Shown piece after piece: positions 1 to 8,863 of a stretch of DNA of 43,796 bases. How positions within the stretch are numbered: the stretch's first letter is position 1; every line of letters starts with the position of its first letter. The position numbers and the translations under genes are program-made. The notes below the pieces were generated by a model that worked only from the letters and a program-made list of their open reading frames with translations, had not been told where the DNA came from and did not search any database. This DNA is from Hominisplanchenecus_A murintestinalis (GTDB lineage: Bacteria; Bacillota; Clostridia; Lachnospirales; Lachnospiraceae). Location of the stretch: contig NZ_CALPCM010000025.1 in assembly GCF_943193015.1 (NCBI RefSeq), positions 1 to 43,796 of the forward strand, in the 5' to 3' direction.

Positions 1-76
1 ATCCAGCCCTTTGCGAACAGCAAACTTTAAATGGGCTGGATTCCGTAACAGTGAAGCCGCAGGCTGAACTGTTACG
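1..76. repeat. Two adjacent inverted repeats upstream of the ileS promoter
   Basis: ATCCAGCCC (1-9) pairs with GGGCTGGAT (33-41). CGTAACAGT (44-52) pairs with ACTGTTACG (68-76), and inside it AGCC (55-58) pairs with GGCT (62-65), the two helices being separated by facing GA/GA dinucleotides. Neither hairpin has a run of T after it, so they are not clear terminators. They may be the 3' end of an upstream transcript or a small repeated palindrome. No gene is visible in 1-100. Confidence 0.5.
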
Positions 77-104
77 AATTGAAAAAAGAATATAAGAGAA
101 CACC

Positions 105-133
105 TTGACTTTTCTCATTGATAAATTTATAAT
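105..133 (+). promoter_or_regulatory. Sigma-A promoter of ileS
   Basis: A -35 box TTGACT (105-110) and a perfect -10 box TATAAT (128-133) are separated by 17 bp. Transcription should start near 140, just ahead of the T-box leader. Confidence 0.85.
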
Positions 134-147
134 AGCACTTGACTTGA

Positions 148-376
148 AAAAGACTATGAGAAAGACAGTACATCTATCGGAAAGGCACAGAGAGCTGGGG
201 AGGGTGGAATCCCGGCGCGAGTAGGGCAGATGGAAGATCACTTTTGAGTTGCGGGCTGAAAGAGGAGTAGGCCTTGACGGTTTTCCCCCGTTACAGGGAA
301 CGCGTATGACGGTATGTGTGAGAGGTGGTTGCGTAGGCATTGGCTTTCGTCCTGTTACAGGGCGGAAGCCTTTTTT
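148..376 (+). promoter_or_regulatory. T-box riboswitch (isoleucine) leader of ileS
   Basis: The leader has the T-box layout. Stem I carries an AGAGAG / GGGTGGAA distal region (about 190-215) and an AGTA-type element on its 5' side. A candidate specifier codon ATC (237-239, Ile) sits in the GAA-ATC-AC context. The antiterminator bulge contains TGGT (326-329), which would pair with the ACCA end of uncharged tRNA-Ile. A terminator follows at 342-376. The T-box core reads GGTGGTTGCGT rather than the usual GGTGGTACCGCG. Uncharged tRNA-Ile should favour read-through into ileS. Confidence 0.85.
342..376 (+). terminator. T-box terminator hairpin
   Basis: GGCTTTCGTCCTG (342-354) pairs with CAGGGCGGAAGCC (358-370, with G-U pairs), followed by six T. 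It is the conditional terminator of the Ile T-box. Confidence 0.85.
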
Positions 377-465
377 GCTGGTGTTTGGCCGTGTGTAGAT
401 ATCAGAGCGCGGACTGTGAATGGCCGGACATATTTCAGTAAAACGAAAAGGAATGGAGGTAAAGT

Positions 466-3400
466 ATGTACGAGAAGGTTTCAACAGACCTGAACTTTGT
501 AGAACGTGAGAAACAGACGGAAAAGTTCTGGAGAGAACATCACATTTTTGAAAAAAGTATTGAATCTCGGAAAGACTGCGAGACGTATACTTTTTACGAC
601 GGGCCGCCAACGGCGAACGGTAAGCCGCATATCGGGCATGTGCTGACCCGTGTTATCAAGGATATGATTCCAAGATACCAGACCATGAAAGGGAAGATGG
701 TACCAAGGAAGGCGGGCTGGGATACCCACGGGCTTCCGGTGGAGCTGGAAGTGGAGAAGCTTCTGGGACTGGACGGAAAGGAACAGATTGAAGAATATGG
801 CCTGGTTCCTTTTATTGATAAATGTAAGGAAAGTGTCTGGAAATACAAGGGCATGTGGGAGGATTTCTCAGGAACCGTAGGTTTCTGGGCGGATATGGAT
901 AACCCGTATGTTACTTACCATGATGAATATATTGAGTCTGAGTGGTGGGCGCTGAAGCAGATTTGGGATAAAGGGCTTTTGTATAAAGGCTTTAAGGTTG
1001 TTCCTTACTGTCCGCGCTGCGGTACGCCGTTGTCCTCGCAGGAGGTGGCGCAGGGCTACAAGGATGTAAAGGAGCGTTCTGCAATCGTGCGCTTCAAGGT
1101 GAAGGACGAGGACGCGTACATCCTGGCATGGACGACTACGCCGTGGACGCTGCCTTCCAACCTGGCGCTCTGTGTGAATCCTTCTGAGGAGTATGTAAAG
1201 GTAAAAATGAAAGAGGACGGACGCATCTATTACATGGCGCACGCTCTTAGCGATAAGGTACTGGGTGAGGATGCTTACGAGGTTCTGGAAACCTGTGTAG
1301 GAAAAGACCTGGAGTATAAGGAATACGAGCCGCTGTATACCTGCGCCGCAGACAGGGCGGCAAAACAGCGGAAGAAAGCGTTTTTTGTGGTATGTGATTC
1401 CTATGTAACGCTGACAGACGGTACGGGTATCGTCCATATCGCCCCGGCGTTTGGTGAGGACGATGCGAAGGTGGGACGCAGCTATGATTTGCCGTTTGTA
1501 CAGCTCGTGGACGGGAAAGGAAATTTGACAGAGGATACGCCATTTGGCGGTATTTTTGTAAAGAAAGCAGACCCGATGGTACTCAAGGATCTGGACGCGA
1601 GAGGGCTTCTCTTTGACGCGCCGAAGTTTGAGCACAGCTATCCGCATTGCTGGAGATGTGATACGCCGCTGATTTATTATGCACGCGAGTCATGGTTTAT
1701 CAAGATGACGGCAGTGAAGGATGATTTGATTCGCAACAACAACACCATTAACTGGATCCCGGAAAGCATTGGAAAAGGACGTTTCGGGGACTGGCTGGAA
1801 AACGTGCAGGACTGGGGAATCAGCCGGAACCGTTACTGGGGAACTCCGCTGAATATCTGGGAGTGCGAGTGCGGGCATCAGCATTCCGTGGGAAGCCGTC
1901 AGGAGCTGTTCGAGATGAGCGGCAACGAGCGGGCGAAGGATGTGGAACTGCACCGCCCATATATTGATGAAATCGAAATTAAGTGTCCAAAGTGCGGGAA
2001 ACCGATGCACCGTGTGCCGGAGGTTATCGACTGCTGGTTTGACTCAGGAGCTATGCCTTTTGCGCAGCATCATTATCCGTTTGAAAATAAGGAGCTGTTT
2101 GAGCAGCAGTTCCCGGCACAGTTTATCTCCGAGGCGGTAGACCAGACGAGGGGATGGTTCTATTCCCTGCTGGCGGAGTCTACGCTGCTGTTTAACAAAG
2201 CGCCGTATGAAAATGTTATTGTACTGGGACATGTACAGGATGAGAACGGGCAGAAGATGAGCAAGTCTAAGGGAAATGCTGTCGATCCGTTTGAAGCTCT
2301 GGAAAAATACGGTGCAGATGCAATCCGCTGGTATTTCTATATCAACAGTGCGCCCTGGCTGCCGAACCGTTTTCACGGGAAGGCCGTGCAGGAAGGACAG
2401 CGCAAGTTCATGGGGACTCTGTGGAATACGTATGCGTTCTTTGTACTGTATGCGAATATTGATGAATTTGACGCCACAAAATATACGTTAGACTATGAAA
2501 AGCTTTCGGTTATGGATAAGTGGCTGCTTTCCAAAATGAACACGATGGTTCAGGCAGTGGACACAAACCTGGCGAATTACAGGATTCCGGAGACAGCGCG
2601 GGCGCTGCAGGAATTTGTGGATGACATGAGTAACTGGTATGTGCGCCGCAGCCGCGAGCGTTTCTGGGCAAAGGGCATGGAACAGGATAAGATTAATGCT
2701 TATATGACCTTGTATACTGCACTGGTAAATGTAAGCAAGGCGGCAGCGCCGATGATTCCGTTTATGGCAGAGGATATCTACCGGAATCTGGTGTGCAGTA
2801 TTGATAAAAATGCACCGGAAAGCGTACACCTATGTGACTTCCCGGAAGCAGACCAGGGGCAGATTGATAAAGAACTGGAAGCCAACATGGACGAGGTTTT
2901 GAAAGTAGTCGTGATGGGACGCGCCTGCCGGAATACGGCAAATATCAAGAACAGGCAGCCGATTGCAAATATGTTTGTAAAAGCTCCGTTTAAGTTACCG
3001 GACTTCTTTGCCGATATTATCCGTGAAGAATTGAACACTAAGGAAGTAACGTTTACCGATGATGTGAGGGATTTTACCTCCTACAGCTTTAAACCTCAGC
3101 TTAAAACAGTGGGTCCGAAGTACGGAAAGCTTCTTGGCGGAATCCGTGAGGCGCTTCCAAAACTGGACGGAAATGCCGCGATGGATGAATTAAATGCAAA
3201 TGGCTGTTTGAAGCTTGACATCAAAGGGCAGGAAGTTGTATTATTAAACGATGATTTGCTTATTGACACCGCACAGATAGCAGGATATGAATCCCTCCAG
3301 GAAGGAGAGATTACCGTAGTTCTGGATATGAACCTGACGCCGGAGCTGATGGAAGAAGGGTTTGTGCGCGAGTTAATCAGTAAAATCCAGACCATGCGAA

Positions 3401-3609
3401 AAGAAGCAGGGTTTGAAGTGACTGACAGAATTTTAATTTATGCATCAGGGAATGAGAGGATTGAGGAAATCCTGAAGAAAAACGCAGATGGAATCCAGTC
3501 GGAGGTACTGGCGGATGAGATTGTCCTGAAATCTGTGGACGGTTACGTGAAAGAATGGAACATCAATGGCGAGACAGTGACGATGGGTGTAAAAAAACAG
3601 AATTCATAA
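466..3609 (+). CDS. ileS: Isoleucyl-tRNA synthetase
   Basis: Cytoplasmic class I aminoacyl-tRNA synthetase that charges tRNA-Ile, with an editing domain for misactivated valine. The 1047-residue protein shows the HIGH signature H55-I-G-H58 and the KMSKS loop K597-M-S-K-S601. Several Cys pairs are visible (CPRC near 185, CWRC near 400, CEC and CPKC near 465-515), and an anticodon-binding region follows residue 690. Its length is that of the longer eukaryote-like (type 2) IleRS group, which is often naturally tolerant of mupirocin; that is inferred from length and architecture only. The start ATG has GGAGG about 7 bases upstream. Expression should respond to uncharged tRNA-Ile through the T-box. 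The gene lies 47 bp ahead of glgP, so the two may be co-transcribed. Confidence 0.97.
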   Translation: MYEKVSTDLNFVEREKQTEKFWREHHIFEKSIESRKDCETYTFYDGPPTANGKPHIGHVLTRVIKDMIPRYQTMKGKMVPRKAGWDTHGLPVELEVEKLLGLDGKEQIEEYGLVPFIDKCKESVWKYKGMWEDFSGTVGFWADMDNPYVTYHDEYIESEWWALKQIWDKGLLYKGFKVVPYCPRCGTPLSSQEVAQGYKDVKERSAIVRFKVKDEDAYILAWTTTPWTLPSNLALCVNPSEEYVKVKMKEDGRIYYMAHALSDKVLGEDAYEVLETCVGKDLEYKEYEPLYTCAADRAAKQRKKAFFVVCDSYVTLTDGTGIVHIAPAFGEDDAKVGRSYDLPFVQLVDGKGNLTEDTPFGGIFVKKADPMVLKDLDARGLLFDAPKFEHSYPHCWRCDTPLIYYARESWFIKMTAVKDDLIRNNNTINWIPESIGKGRFGDWLENVQDWGISRNRYWGTPLNIWECECGHQHSVGSRQELFEMSGNERAKDVELHRPYIDEIEIKCPKCGKPMHRVPEVIDCWFDSGAMPFAQHHYPFENKELFEQQFPAQFISEAVDQTRGWFYSLLAESTLLFNKAPYENVIVLGHVQDENGQKMSKSKGNAVDPFEALEKYGADAIRWYFYINSAPWLPNRFHGKAVQEGQRKFMGTLWNTYAFFVLYANIDEFDATKYTLDYEKLSVMDKWLLSKMNTMVQAVDTNLANYRIPETARALQEFVDDMSNWYVRRSRERFWAKGMEQDKINAYMTLYTALVNVSKAAAPMIPFMAEDIYRNLVCSIDKNAPESVHLCDFPEADQGQIDKELEANMDEVLKVVVMGRACRNTANIKNRQPIANMFVKAPFKLPDFFADIIREELNTKEVTFTDDVRDFTSYSFKPQLKTVGPKYGKLLGGIREALPKLDGNAAMDELNANGCLKLDIKGQEVVLLNDDLLIDTAQIAGYESLQEGEITVVLDMNLTPELMEEGFVRELISKIQTMRKEAGFEVTDRILIYASGNERIEEILKKNADGIQSEVLADEIVLKSVDGYVKEWNINGETVTMGVKKQNS

Positions 3610-3656
3610 AAAGACCGGATGCGCCCGGAAAGGGGCGTTCGGGAGGAGGACGGAAA

Positions 3657-6110
3657 ATGAAGAAAAAGTTTGACAAAAAGAAATTCATCGCAGAGGTAAA
3701 GGATAATGTAAAGACCCTTTACCGTAAAAATCTGGACGAGGCGACACAGGAGCAGATTTTCCAGGCAGTTTCCTATGCGGCAAAGGACACGATTATTGAC
3801 AACTGGCTGGAGACGCAGGAGCAGTATGAGAAGCAGAATCCGAAGATTGTGTATTACATGTCCATGGAATTCCTGATGGGCCGCGCCCTGGGGAATAACC
3901 TGATTAATCTCTGCGAGTACGATGAGGTGAAAGAGGCTCTGGAAGAGATTGGACTTGATTTGAATGTTATCGAGGACCAGGAGCCGGATGCGGCTCTCGG
4001 AAATGGAGGTTTGGGAAGGCTGGCAGCATGTTTCCTGGATTCTCTGGCAACTCTGGGATATGATTCATACGGCTGCGGTATCCGTTACCGCTATGGTATG
4101 TTTAAGCAGAAAATCGAAAACGGTTATCAGATTGAAGTGCCGGATAACTGGCTGAAGAACGGAAACCCATTTGAGCTGCGCCGTCCGGAATATGCAAAAG
4201 AAGTAAAATTCGGCGGTCATGTGCATGTAGAATATGATCCGAAAACAAAAGAAAATAAATTTATCCAGAGAGACTATCAGTCTGTGCGCGCGGTTCCTTA
4301 TGATATTCCGATTATCGGCTATGGAAATGGCATCGTAAATACCCTGCGCGTATGGGATGCAGAGGCAGTAAGTGACTTTCAGCTGGATTCCTTCAATAAG
4401 GGCGATTACATGAAAGCTGTTGAGGAGCAGAACCTGGCAAGGAATATCGTGGAAGTGCTTTATCCGGCAGATGAGCATTATGCAGGAAAAGAGCTGCGTT
4501 TAAAACAGCAGTATTTCTTCGTTTCCGCAAGCGTACAGGCGGCAATCGCGAAGTTTAAGAGCCGCGGCGGCGATATCCGCAAGTTTTATGAGAAAGCTAC
4601 GTTCCAGCTTAATGATACCCATCCGACCGTTGCAGTTGCAGAGCTGATGCGTATCCTGATTGACGAAGAAGGCCTTGGCTGGGATGAGGCGTGGGAAGTT
4701 ACGACAAAGACTTGTGCATATACCAACCATACGATTATGGCAGAGGCGTTGGAGAAATGGCCGATTGAGCTGTTTTCCAGGCTGCTTCCGCGTGTATATC
4801 AGATTGTCGAGGAGATTAACCGCAGGTTTGTTGAGGAAATCAAGGCGAAATATCCGGGCAACCAGGAGAAGATCCGCAAGATGGCTATTATTTACGACGG
4901 ACAGGTGAAGATGGCGCATCTGGCTATCGCAGCAGGCTATTCCGTAAACGGCGTGGCTGCCCTGCATACAGAAATCCTGAAAAATCAGGAGCTGAAAGAT
5001 TTTTATGAGATGATGCCGGAGAAGTTCAATAACAAGACGAACGGTATCACCCAGAGACGTTTCCTGCTTCACGGAAACCCGCTTCTGGCAAAATGGGTAA
5101 CAGAGCACATCGGCGACGAGTGGATTACCGATTTGTCAAAGATTTCCAAGCTGAAGCTGTTTGCAGATGACAAGAAAGCGCAGCAGGAATTTATGAATAT
5201 CAAATACCAGAACAAAGTGCGTCTGGCAAAATACATCAAAGAGCATAACGGCATCGACGTAGATCCCCGATCCATCTTTGACGTGCAGGTAAAGAGGCTT
5301 CACGAGTACAAACGCCAGCTTCTGAACATCCTTCATGTGATGCACCTGTACAATACGATTAAGGATCATCCGGAGATGAAATTCTATCCGAGGACATTCA
5401 TCTTTGGCGCTAAGGCGGCAGCAGGCTACCGCCGTGCAAAACAGACGATTAAGCTGATCAATACAGTAGCCGATGTAATTAACAATGACGCGTCTATCGG
5501 CGGCAAGCTGAAAGTCGTATTTATTGAGGACTACAGAGTATCCAACGCAGAGATGATTTTTGCGGCGGCAGACGTATCCGAGCAGATTTCTACGGCAAGT
5601 AAAGAGGCTTCCGGTACAGGTAACATGAAATTTATGTTAAACGGAGCTCCGACGCTTGGAACTATGGACGGCGCAAACGTGGAAATCGTACAGGAAGTTG
5701 GCGAAGAGAATGCATTCATCTTCGGGCTTTCTTCAGATGAAGTTATCAACTATGAGAAAAACGGCGGTTATTGCCCAATGGATTACTTCAACAACGACCA
5801 GGATATCCGCCGTGTGCTGATGCAGCTTATCAACGGTGAATACTCAGGAAATGATTCTGAGATGTTCCGTGATTTGTATAATTCACTGCTGAATACACAG
5901 TGCAGCGACAAAGCTGATACTTACTTTATCCTGGCGGACTTTAAGTCCTATGCCGAGGCACAGAAGAAAGTAGAAGAAGCTTACAGAGATGAAGCGCGCT
6001 GGGCAAAGATGGCCATGCTGAATGTGGCATGCAGCGGCAAATTCACATCCGACAGAACCATTCAGGAATATGTGGATGAAATCTGGAAGCTTGACAAGGT
6101 GACACTGTAA
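3657..6110 (+). CDS. glgP: Glycogen/maltodextrin phosphorylase
   Basis: GT35 family enzyme releasing glucose-1-phosphate from alpha-1,4-glucans with phosphate and pyridoxal phosphate. The 817-residue protein has the usual family length. The PLP-binding lysine is K658 in the SGTGNMKF motif, and the nearby GTMDGANVEI segment is also typical. The reading frame is open further upstream into the end of ileS, but the ATG at 3657 has GGGAGGAGG 7-15 bases upstream and begins the normal N-terminus. A small hairpin (CGCCC 3622-3626 / GGGCG 3633-3637) lies in the 47-bp gap after ileS. A strong hairpin follows the gene. Substrate preference (glycogen or maltodextrin) cannot be told from sequence. Confidence 0.95.
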   Translation: MKKKFDKKKFIAEVKDNVKTLYRKNLDEATQEQIFQAVSYAAKDTIIDNWLETQEQYEKQNPKIVYYMSMEFLMGRALGNNLINLCEYDEVKEALEEIGLDLNVIEDQEPDAALGNGGLGRLAACFLDSLATLGYDSYGCGIRYRYGMFKQKIENGYQIEVPDNWLKNGNPFELRRPEYAKEVKFGGHVHVEYDPKTKENKFIQRDYQSVRAVPYDIPIIGYGNGIVNTLRVWDAEAVSDFQLDSFNKGDYMKAVEEQNLARNIVEVLYPADEHYAGKELRLKQQYFFVSASVQAAIAKFKSRGGDIRKFYEKATFQLNDTHPTVAVAELMRILIDEEGLGWDEAWEVTTKTCAYTNHTIMAEALEKWPIELFSRLLPRVYQIVEEINRRFVEEIKAKYPGNQEKIRKMAIIYDGQVKMAHLAIAAGYSVNGVAALHTEILKNQELKDFYEMMPEKFNNKTNGITQRRFLLHGNPLLAKWVTEHIGDEWITDLSKISKLKLFADDKKAQQEFMNIKYQNKVRLAKYIKEHNGIDVDPRSIFDVQVKRLHEYKRQLLNILHVMHLYNTIKDHPEMKFYPRTFIFGAKAAAGYRRAKQTIKLINTVADVINNDASIGGKLKVVFIEDYRVSNAEMIFAAADVSEQISTASKEASGTGNMKFMLNGAPTLGTMDGANVEIVQEVGEENAFIFGLSSDEVINYEKNGGYCPMDYFNNDQDIRRVLMQLINGEYSGNDSEMFRDLYNSLLNTQCSDKADTYFILADFKSYAEAQKKVEEAYRDEARWAKMAMLNVACSGKFTSDRTIQEYVDEIWKLDKVTL

Positions 6111-6195
6111 GCCAGGGTGCAGGAAACAAAAGGAATTTGCAAAAGGCTCATCCATGTAATTGCAGATTTCTAAAAATTGAATAAAGATTTTTCAT

Positions 6196-6228
6196 AAGGC
6201 TTTCTATGGGTAACTCATAGGAAGCCTT
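6196..6228 (+). terminator. Hairpin downstream of glgP
   Basis: AAGGCTTTCTATG (6196-6208) pairs with CATAGGAAGCCTT (6216-6228) around a short loop. The following tract is only AATTTG, so it is a strong stem with a weak U-run. Confidence 0.7.
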
Positions 6229-6249
6229 AATTTGTGAAAAAAGGCAAAA

Positions 6250-6268
6250 ATGTATGTATTACATACAT
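6250..6268. promoter_or_regulatory. Palindrome upstream of the subtilase promoter (possible operator)
   Basis: ATGTATGT (6250-6257) and ACATACAT (6261-6268) form a perfect 8-bp inverted repeat around ATT, 24 bp upstream of the -35 box. It has the size of a dimeric repressor or activator site; no regulator gene is adjacent. Confidence 0.4.
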
Positions 6269-6292
6269 AAATCAATATTAAAAATAAAAATA

Positions 6293-6321
6293 TTGACAAT
6301 TTATGTAACCAGTATTAATAT
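6293..6321 (+). promoter_or_regulatory. Promoter of the subtilase cluster
   Basis: TTGACA (6293-6298), 17 bp, then TAATAT (6316-6321). The predicted 5' UTR is about 55 bases and leads to the AGGAGGG site at 6367. Confidence 0.7.
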
Positions 6322-6382
6322 AAAATTATGAATAATTGATACGAAACCATATTTTAAAGCGTAAACAGGAGGGAGATTGGAA

Positions 6383-6505
6383 GTGGGAAGATTAAAGAGG
6401 AGCTGCGCGCTGTTTTTAAGTCTGACGTTGACGGCAGGAAATGTCAGCTATGCGGCGGAAGAAAGCGTTATCTGGCAGGGGGGAGAAGCAGTTGAAGAAG
6501 TGTAG
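6383..6505 (+). pseudogene. Detached signal-peptide segment of the subtilase, ending at an in-frame TAG
   Basis: A GTG start at 6383 lies 9 bases after AGGAGGG (6367-6373). It opens a frame coding for a classic signal peptide (MGRLKRSCALFLSLTLTAG, then NVSYAAEE). The frame stops at TAG 6503-6505 after 40 codons, then continues open in the same frame straight into the subtilase. Without the TAG the gene would code for 816 residues. The signal peptide resembles that of the remnant at 12622-12828 (LLLGNIGYAA against TAGNVSYAA), which supports this as the true N-terminus. A TTG at 6377 is a less likely start. Confidence 0.75.
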
Positions 6506-6550
6506 GGAGTAGAAGAACTGGCGGCTTCGGACATCACGCTTCTGGAGGAG

Positions 6551-8833
6551 ATGCTTCCAGTTCGTAAGGACTTTTCCAGGAGTGAAGAGAGGATGATGGA
6601 AAACGTCATTGCCGAAGCGGCCGACGATGCGGCGCTTGCGGCAGAGCAGCTAAATGAGATTACAGACGAGAAGGTCTACGATGCGGCGCTTCATGAGGTT
6701 CTGGATAAATATTATGAAGAAAACCTGGAAGGGCAGATTGAGCAGTTTGCGGAAGCAACGGACGAAAGAGCACAGGAAACCTTAAAAGAGTATGAAGAGG
6801 CAAAAGAAGAACGGGATAACCGGGCAAATCTGGATTACGAGACAGGGGAAGTGCTCGTTACTTTTGACAGCAGCGTGACGGATGAAGAGATTGGGACAAT
6901 GGCGAACAGAATCGGCGTTTATTATGAAATACTCAGTGATTTTACCATAGACGAGACACTGCCGGAAGAAAAATTAAAACGTCTGAAAGCTTCGCAGGGA
7001 CAGGAATTTCCGAAAATAGTTTCCATTCATCTGGGACTGGATAAGTCTGTAGGGCGTGCGGAAGAGATACTGCAGGAATTGTCCAGCGTGGAGGATATTT
7101 CGAAAAATTATACGGATATAGAGCCTGATTCATTGGCGTCTGTGCTCGGGGTAAATGATACGCATGTAGGAGAGCAGAAGTATCTAGAGCAGATTAATCT
7201 TCCGCCTGCATGGGAAGCGTGGAATGAAGCAGGTCAGGAGGCATATGAATTTAAAGAAACATGGGTGGCTGTGATAGATACGGGGATGGATATCAGCCAT
7301 GTGGATTTGAAAAATGTTTACTTGCCGGATAGAAGTGTGGTTATCACAGGCGGTAAGGTAGATGAAAATAATTGTGTGGTAACAGGTTCGCAGATAGTAC
7401 CGATGAATGCTTCCAACTGTTATGTACGCAACGCATATGCAGACTATCATGGAACGCATGTTGCAGGAATCATTGCTGCAGAGGCGAGGAATAATAAAGG
7501 GGTGGTAGGAATTGCGTCTATCTGTGAAAAAGAAGTAGACGCAATGTATGGGAATTGTAAAATAATGGGAATTAATGCAGCGCATAGGGAATGGAGTGAG
7601 GGAGACGAAAGGTATAACTGCATGTTTAGTATTGCTGATGTAGTTACTGCTATTTATTATGCGACGAATAGTGGTGCAGATATCATTAATATGAGTTTGC
7701 ATGGAGAATATAATAGTCCTTGTTATCAGAAAGCGATTGATTATGCACATGCTAAGAATGTGGTTGTATGTGCATGTGCAGGAAATGGGGATTACAAGCG
7801 AGGCGCAGACGGAAAATATATTAAAGATGCGAATGATCAGTACATAATAGATTTAGAAAGTCCAAATGTTACAAAATATCCGGCAGCATGCAACCATGTG
7901 ATTTCCGTCGCAAATGTTAATATCTCAAATCAGCGGGATGTATTTTCAGTATATAATAAGTTTGTTGATATTGCGGCTCCCGGAACAGATATCTATAATT
8001 GTGTTTTGAATGGGGATTATGACAAGCATAGTGGAACATCTATGGCAGCGCCTGTGGTATCAGCCGCCGCTGCAATTTTACGCTCCATGTATCCGGAAAC
8101 AACACCAGATGAAATAGAAGAAATACTTACAAAAACGGCTACGGATTTGGGGACGCCTGGAAAAGATATATATACAGGCAGCGGATTGCTGAATGTAGGC
8201 CTGGCAGTTCAGACATTAAAGACAAGGAGGTTAAGCAAGACGTATCCTCAGAAAGCGGCTGTGAAATGTGTGGATTATCAGGCGGCAAAACTGGGATGGG
8301 ACGCCGTGCCGTGGGCAGAGAGATATGTGATTTTCCGTTCTACGAGTGTAAATGGGGAATATACAAAAATAAAATCTATTCATGCTCTGGACTGGTACAC
8401 GTATACGAGTTCTTTCGGCAGATATCGTTTTACAGATAAGGGGCTTGCTACGGGAACTACGTATTATTATAAAATAAGGGCGGTGTGTGCATACCAAAGT
8501 GGATTCAGCCATAGCCAGTACTGTCCGGTGATTTCCATAAAGTGCACGTTGAATGCACCTACGGGATTGACGTTGACGCCAACGACAGGAAAGATGAAGG
8601 TTTCCTGGGCAAAAGTAAATGGAGCAGAGGGATATCAAATCTGGCGCGCAGACACCAAAACGGGAACGTATAAACGGATTCATACCTTGACAAGCGGAGC
8701 AACCGTTTCTTACGATGATACTACAGTGAAGGCTGGAAAGACGTATTATTATAAGATTCGCGCTTATCGAAAACCAAATGGAACGGCAGTGTTTTCCGAA
8801 TATTCTGGCATTGTAGGGAAAAAGTCTATATAG
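6551..8833 (+). CDS. Subtilisin-like serine protease (S8) with C-terminal FN3 repeats, N-terminally truncated by a stop
   Basis: Numbered from the ATG at 6551, the catalytic residues are D243 (AVIDTGMD), H300 (YHGTHVAG), oxyanion N412 (CAGNGD) and S497 (SGTSMAAP). Residues about 95-200 look like an I9-type propeptide. Two fibronectin type III-like repeats follow residue 560, the last ending TYYYKIRAYRKP...GIVGKK. All active-site residues are kept, but the in-frame TAG at 6503 removes the signal peptide, so the protein would stay inside the cell unless the stop is read through. The first downstream ATGs have poorly spaced ribosome sites, which argues against a natural internal start. A gene for a Big_2 protein follows after 30 bp. 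Best read as a recently inactivated secreted protease. Confidence 0.85.
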   Translation: MLPVRKDFSRSEERMMENVIAEAADDAALAAEQLNEITDEKVYDAALHEVLDKYYEENLEGQIEQFAEATDERAQETLKEYEEAKEERDNRANLDYETGEVLVTFDSSVTDEEIGTMANRIGVYYEILSDFTIDETLPEEKLKRLKASQGQEFPKIVSIHLGLDKSVGRAEEILQELSSVEDISKNYTDIEPDSLASVLGVNDTHVGEQKYLEQINLPPAWEAWNEAGQEAYEFKETWVAVIDTGMDISHVDLKNVYLPDRSVVITGGKVDENNCVVTGSQIVPMNASNCYVRNAYADYHGTHVAGIIAAEARNNKGVVGIASICEKEVDAMYGNCKIMGINAAHREWSEGDERYNCMFSIADVVTAIYYATNSGADIINMSLHGEYNSPCYQKAIDYAHAKNVVVCACAGNGDYKRGADGKYIKDANDQYIIDLESPNVTKYPAACNHVISVANVNISNQRDVFSVYNKFVDIAAPGTDIYNCVLNGDYDKHSGTSMAAPVVSAAAAILRSMYPETTPDEIEEILTKTATDLGTPGKDIYTGSGLLNVGLAVQTLKTRRLSKTYPQKAAVKCVDYQAAKLGWDAVPWAERYVIFRSTSVNGEYTKIKSIHALDWYTYTSSFGRYRFTDKGLATGTTYYYKIRAVCAYQSGFSHSQYCPVISIKCTLNAPTGLTLTPTTGKMKVSWAKVNGAEGYQIWRADTKTGTYKRIHTLTSGATVSYDDTTVKAGKTYYYKIRAYRKPNGTAVFSEYSGIVGKKSI

Positions 8834-8863
8834 GCAGAGGGGATTTGTAAGGAGGAAGATTTT

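Noticed and set aside
868..1647. 259-codon frame antisense to ileS
   Set aside because: It lies wholly opposite a clear IleRS gene, has no ribosome site and no recognisable domain; it is a by-product of ileS codon use.
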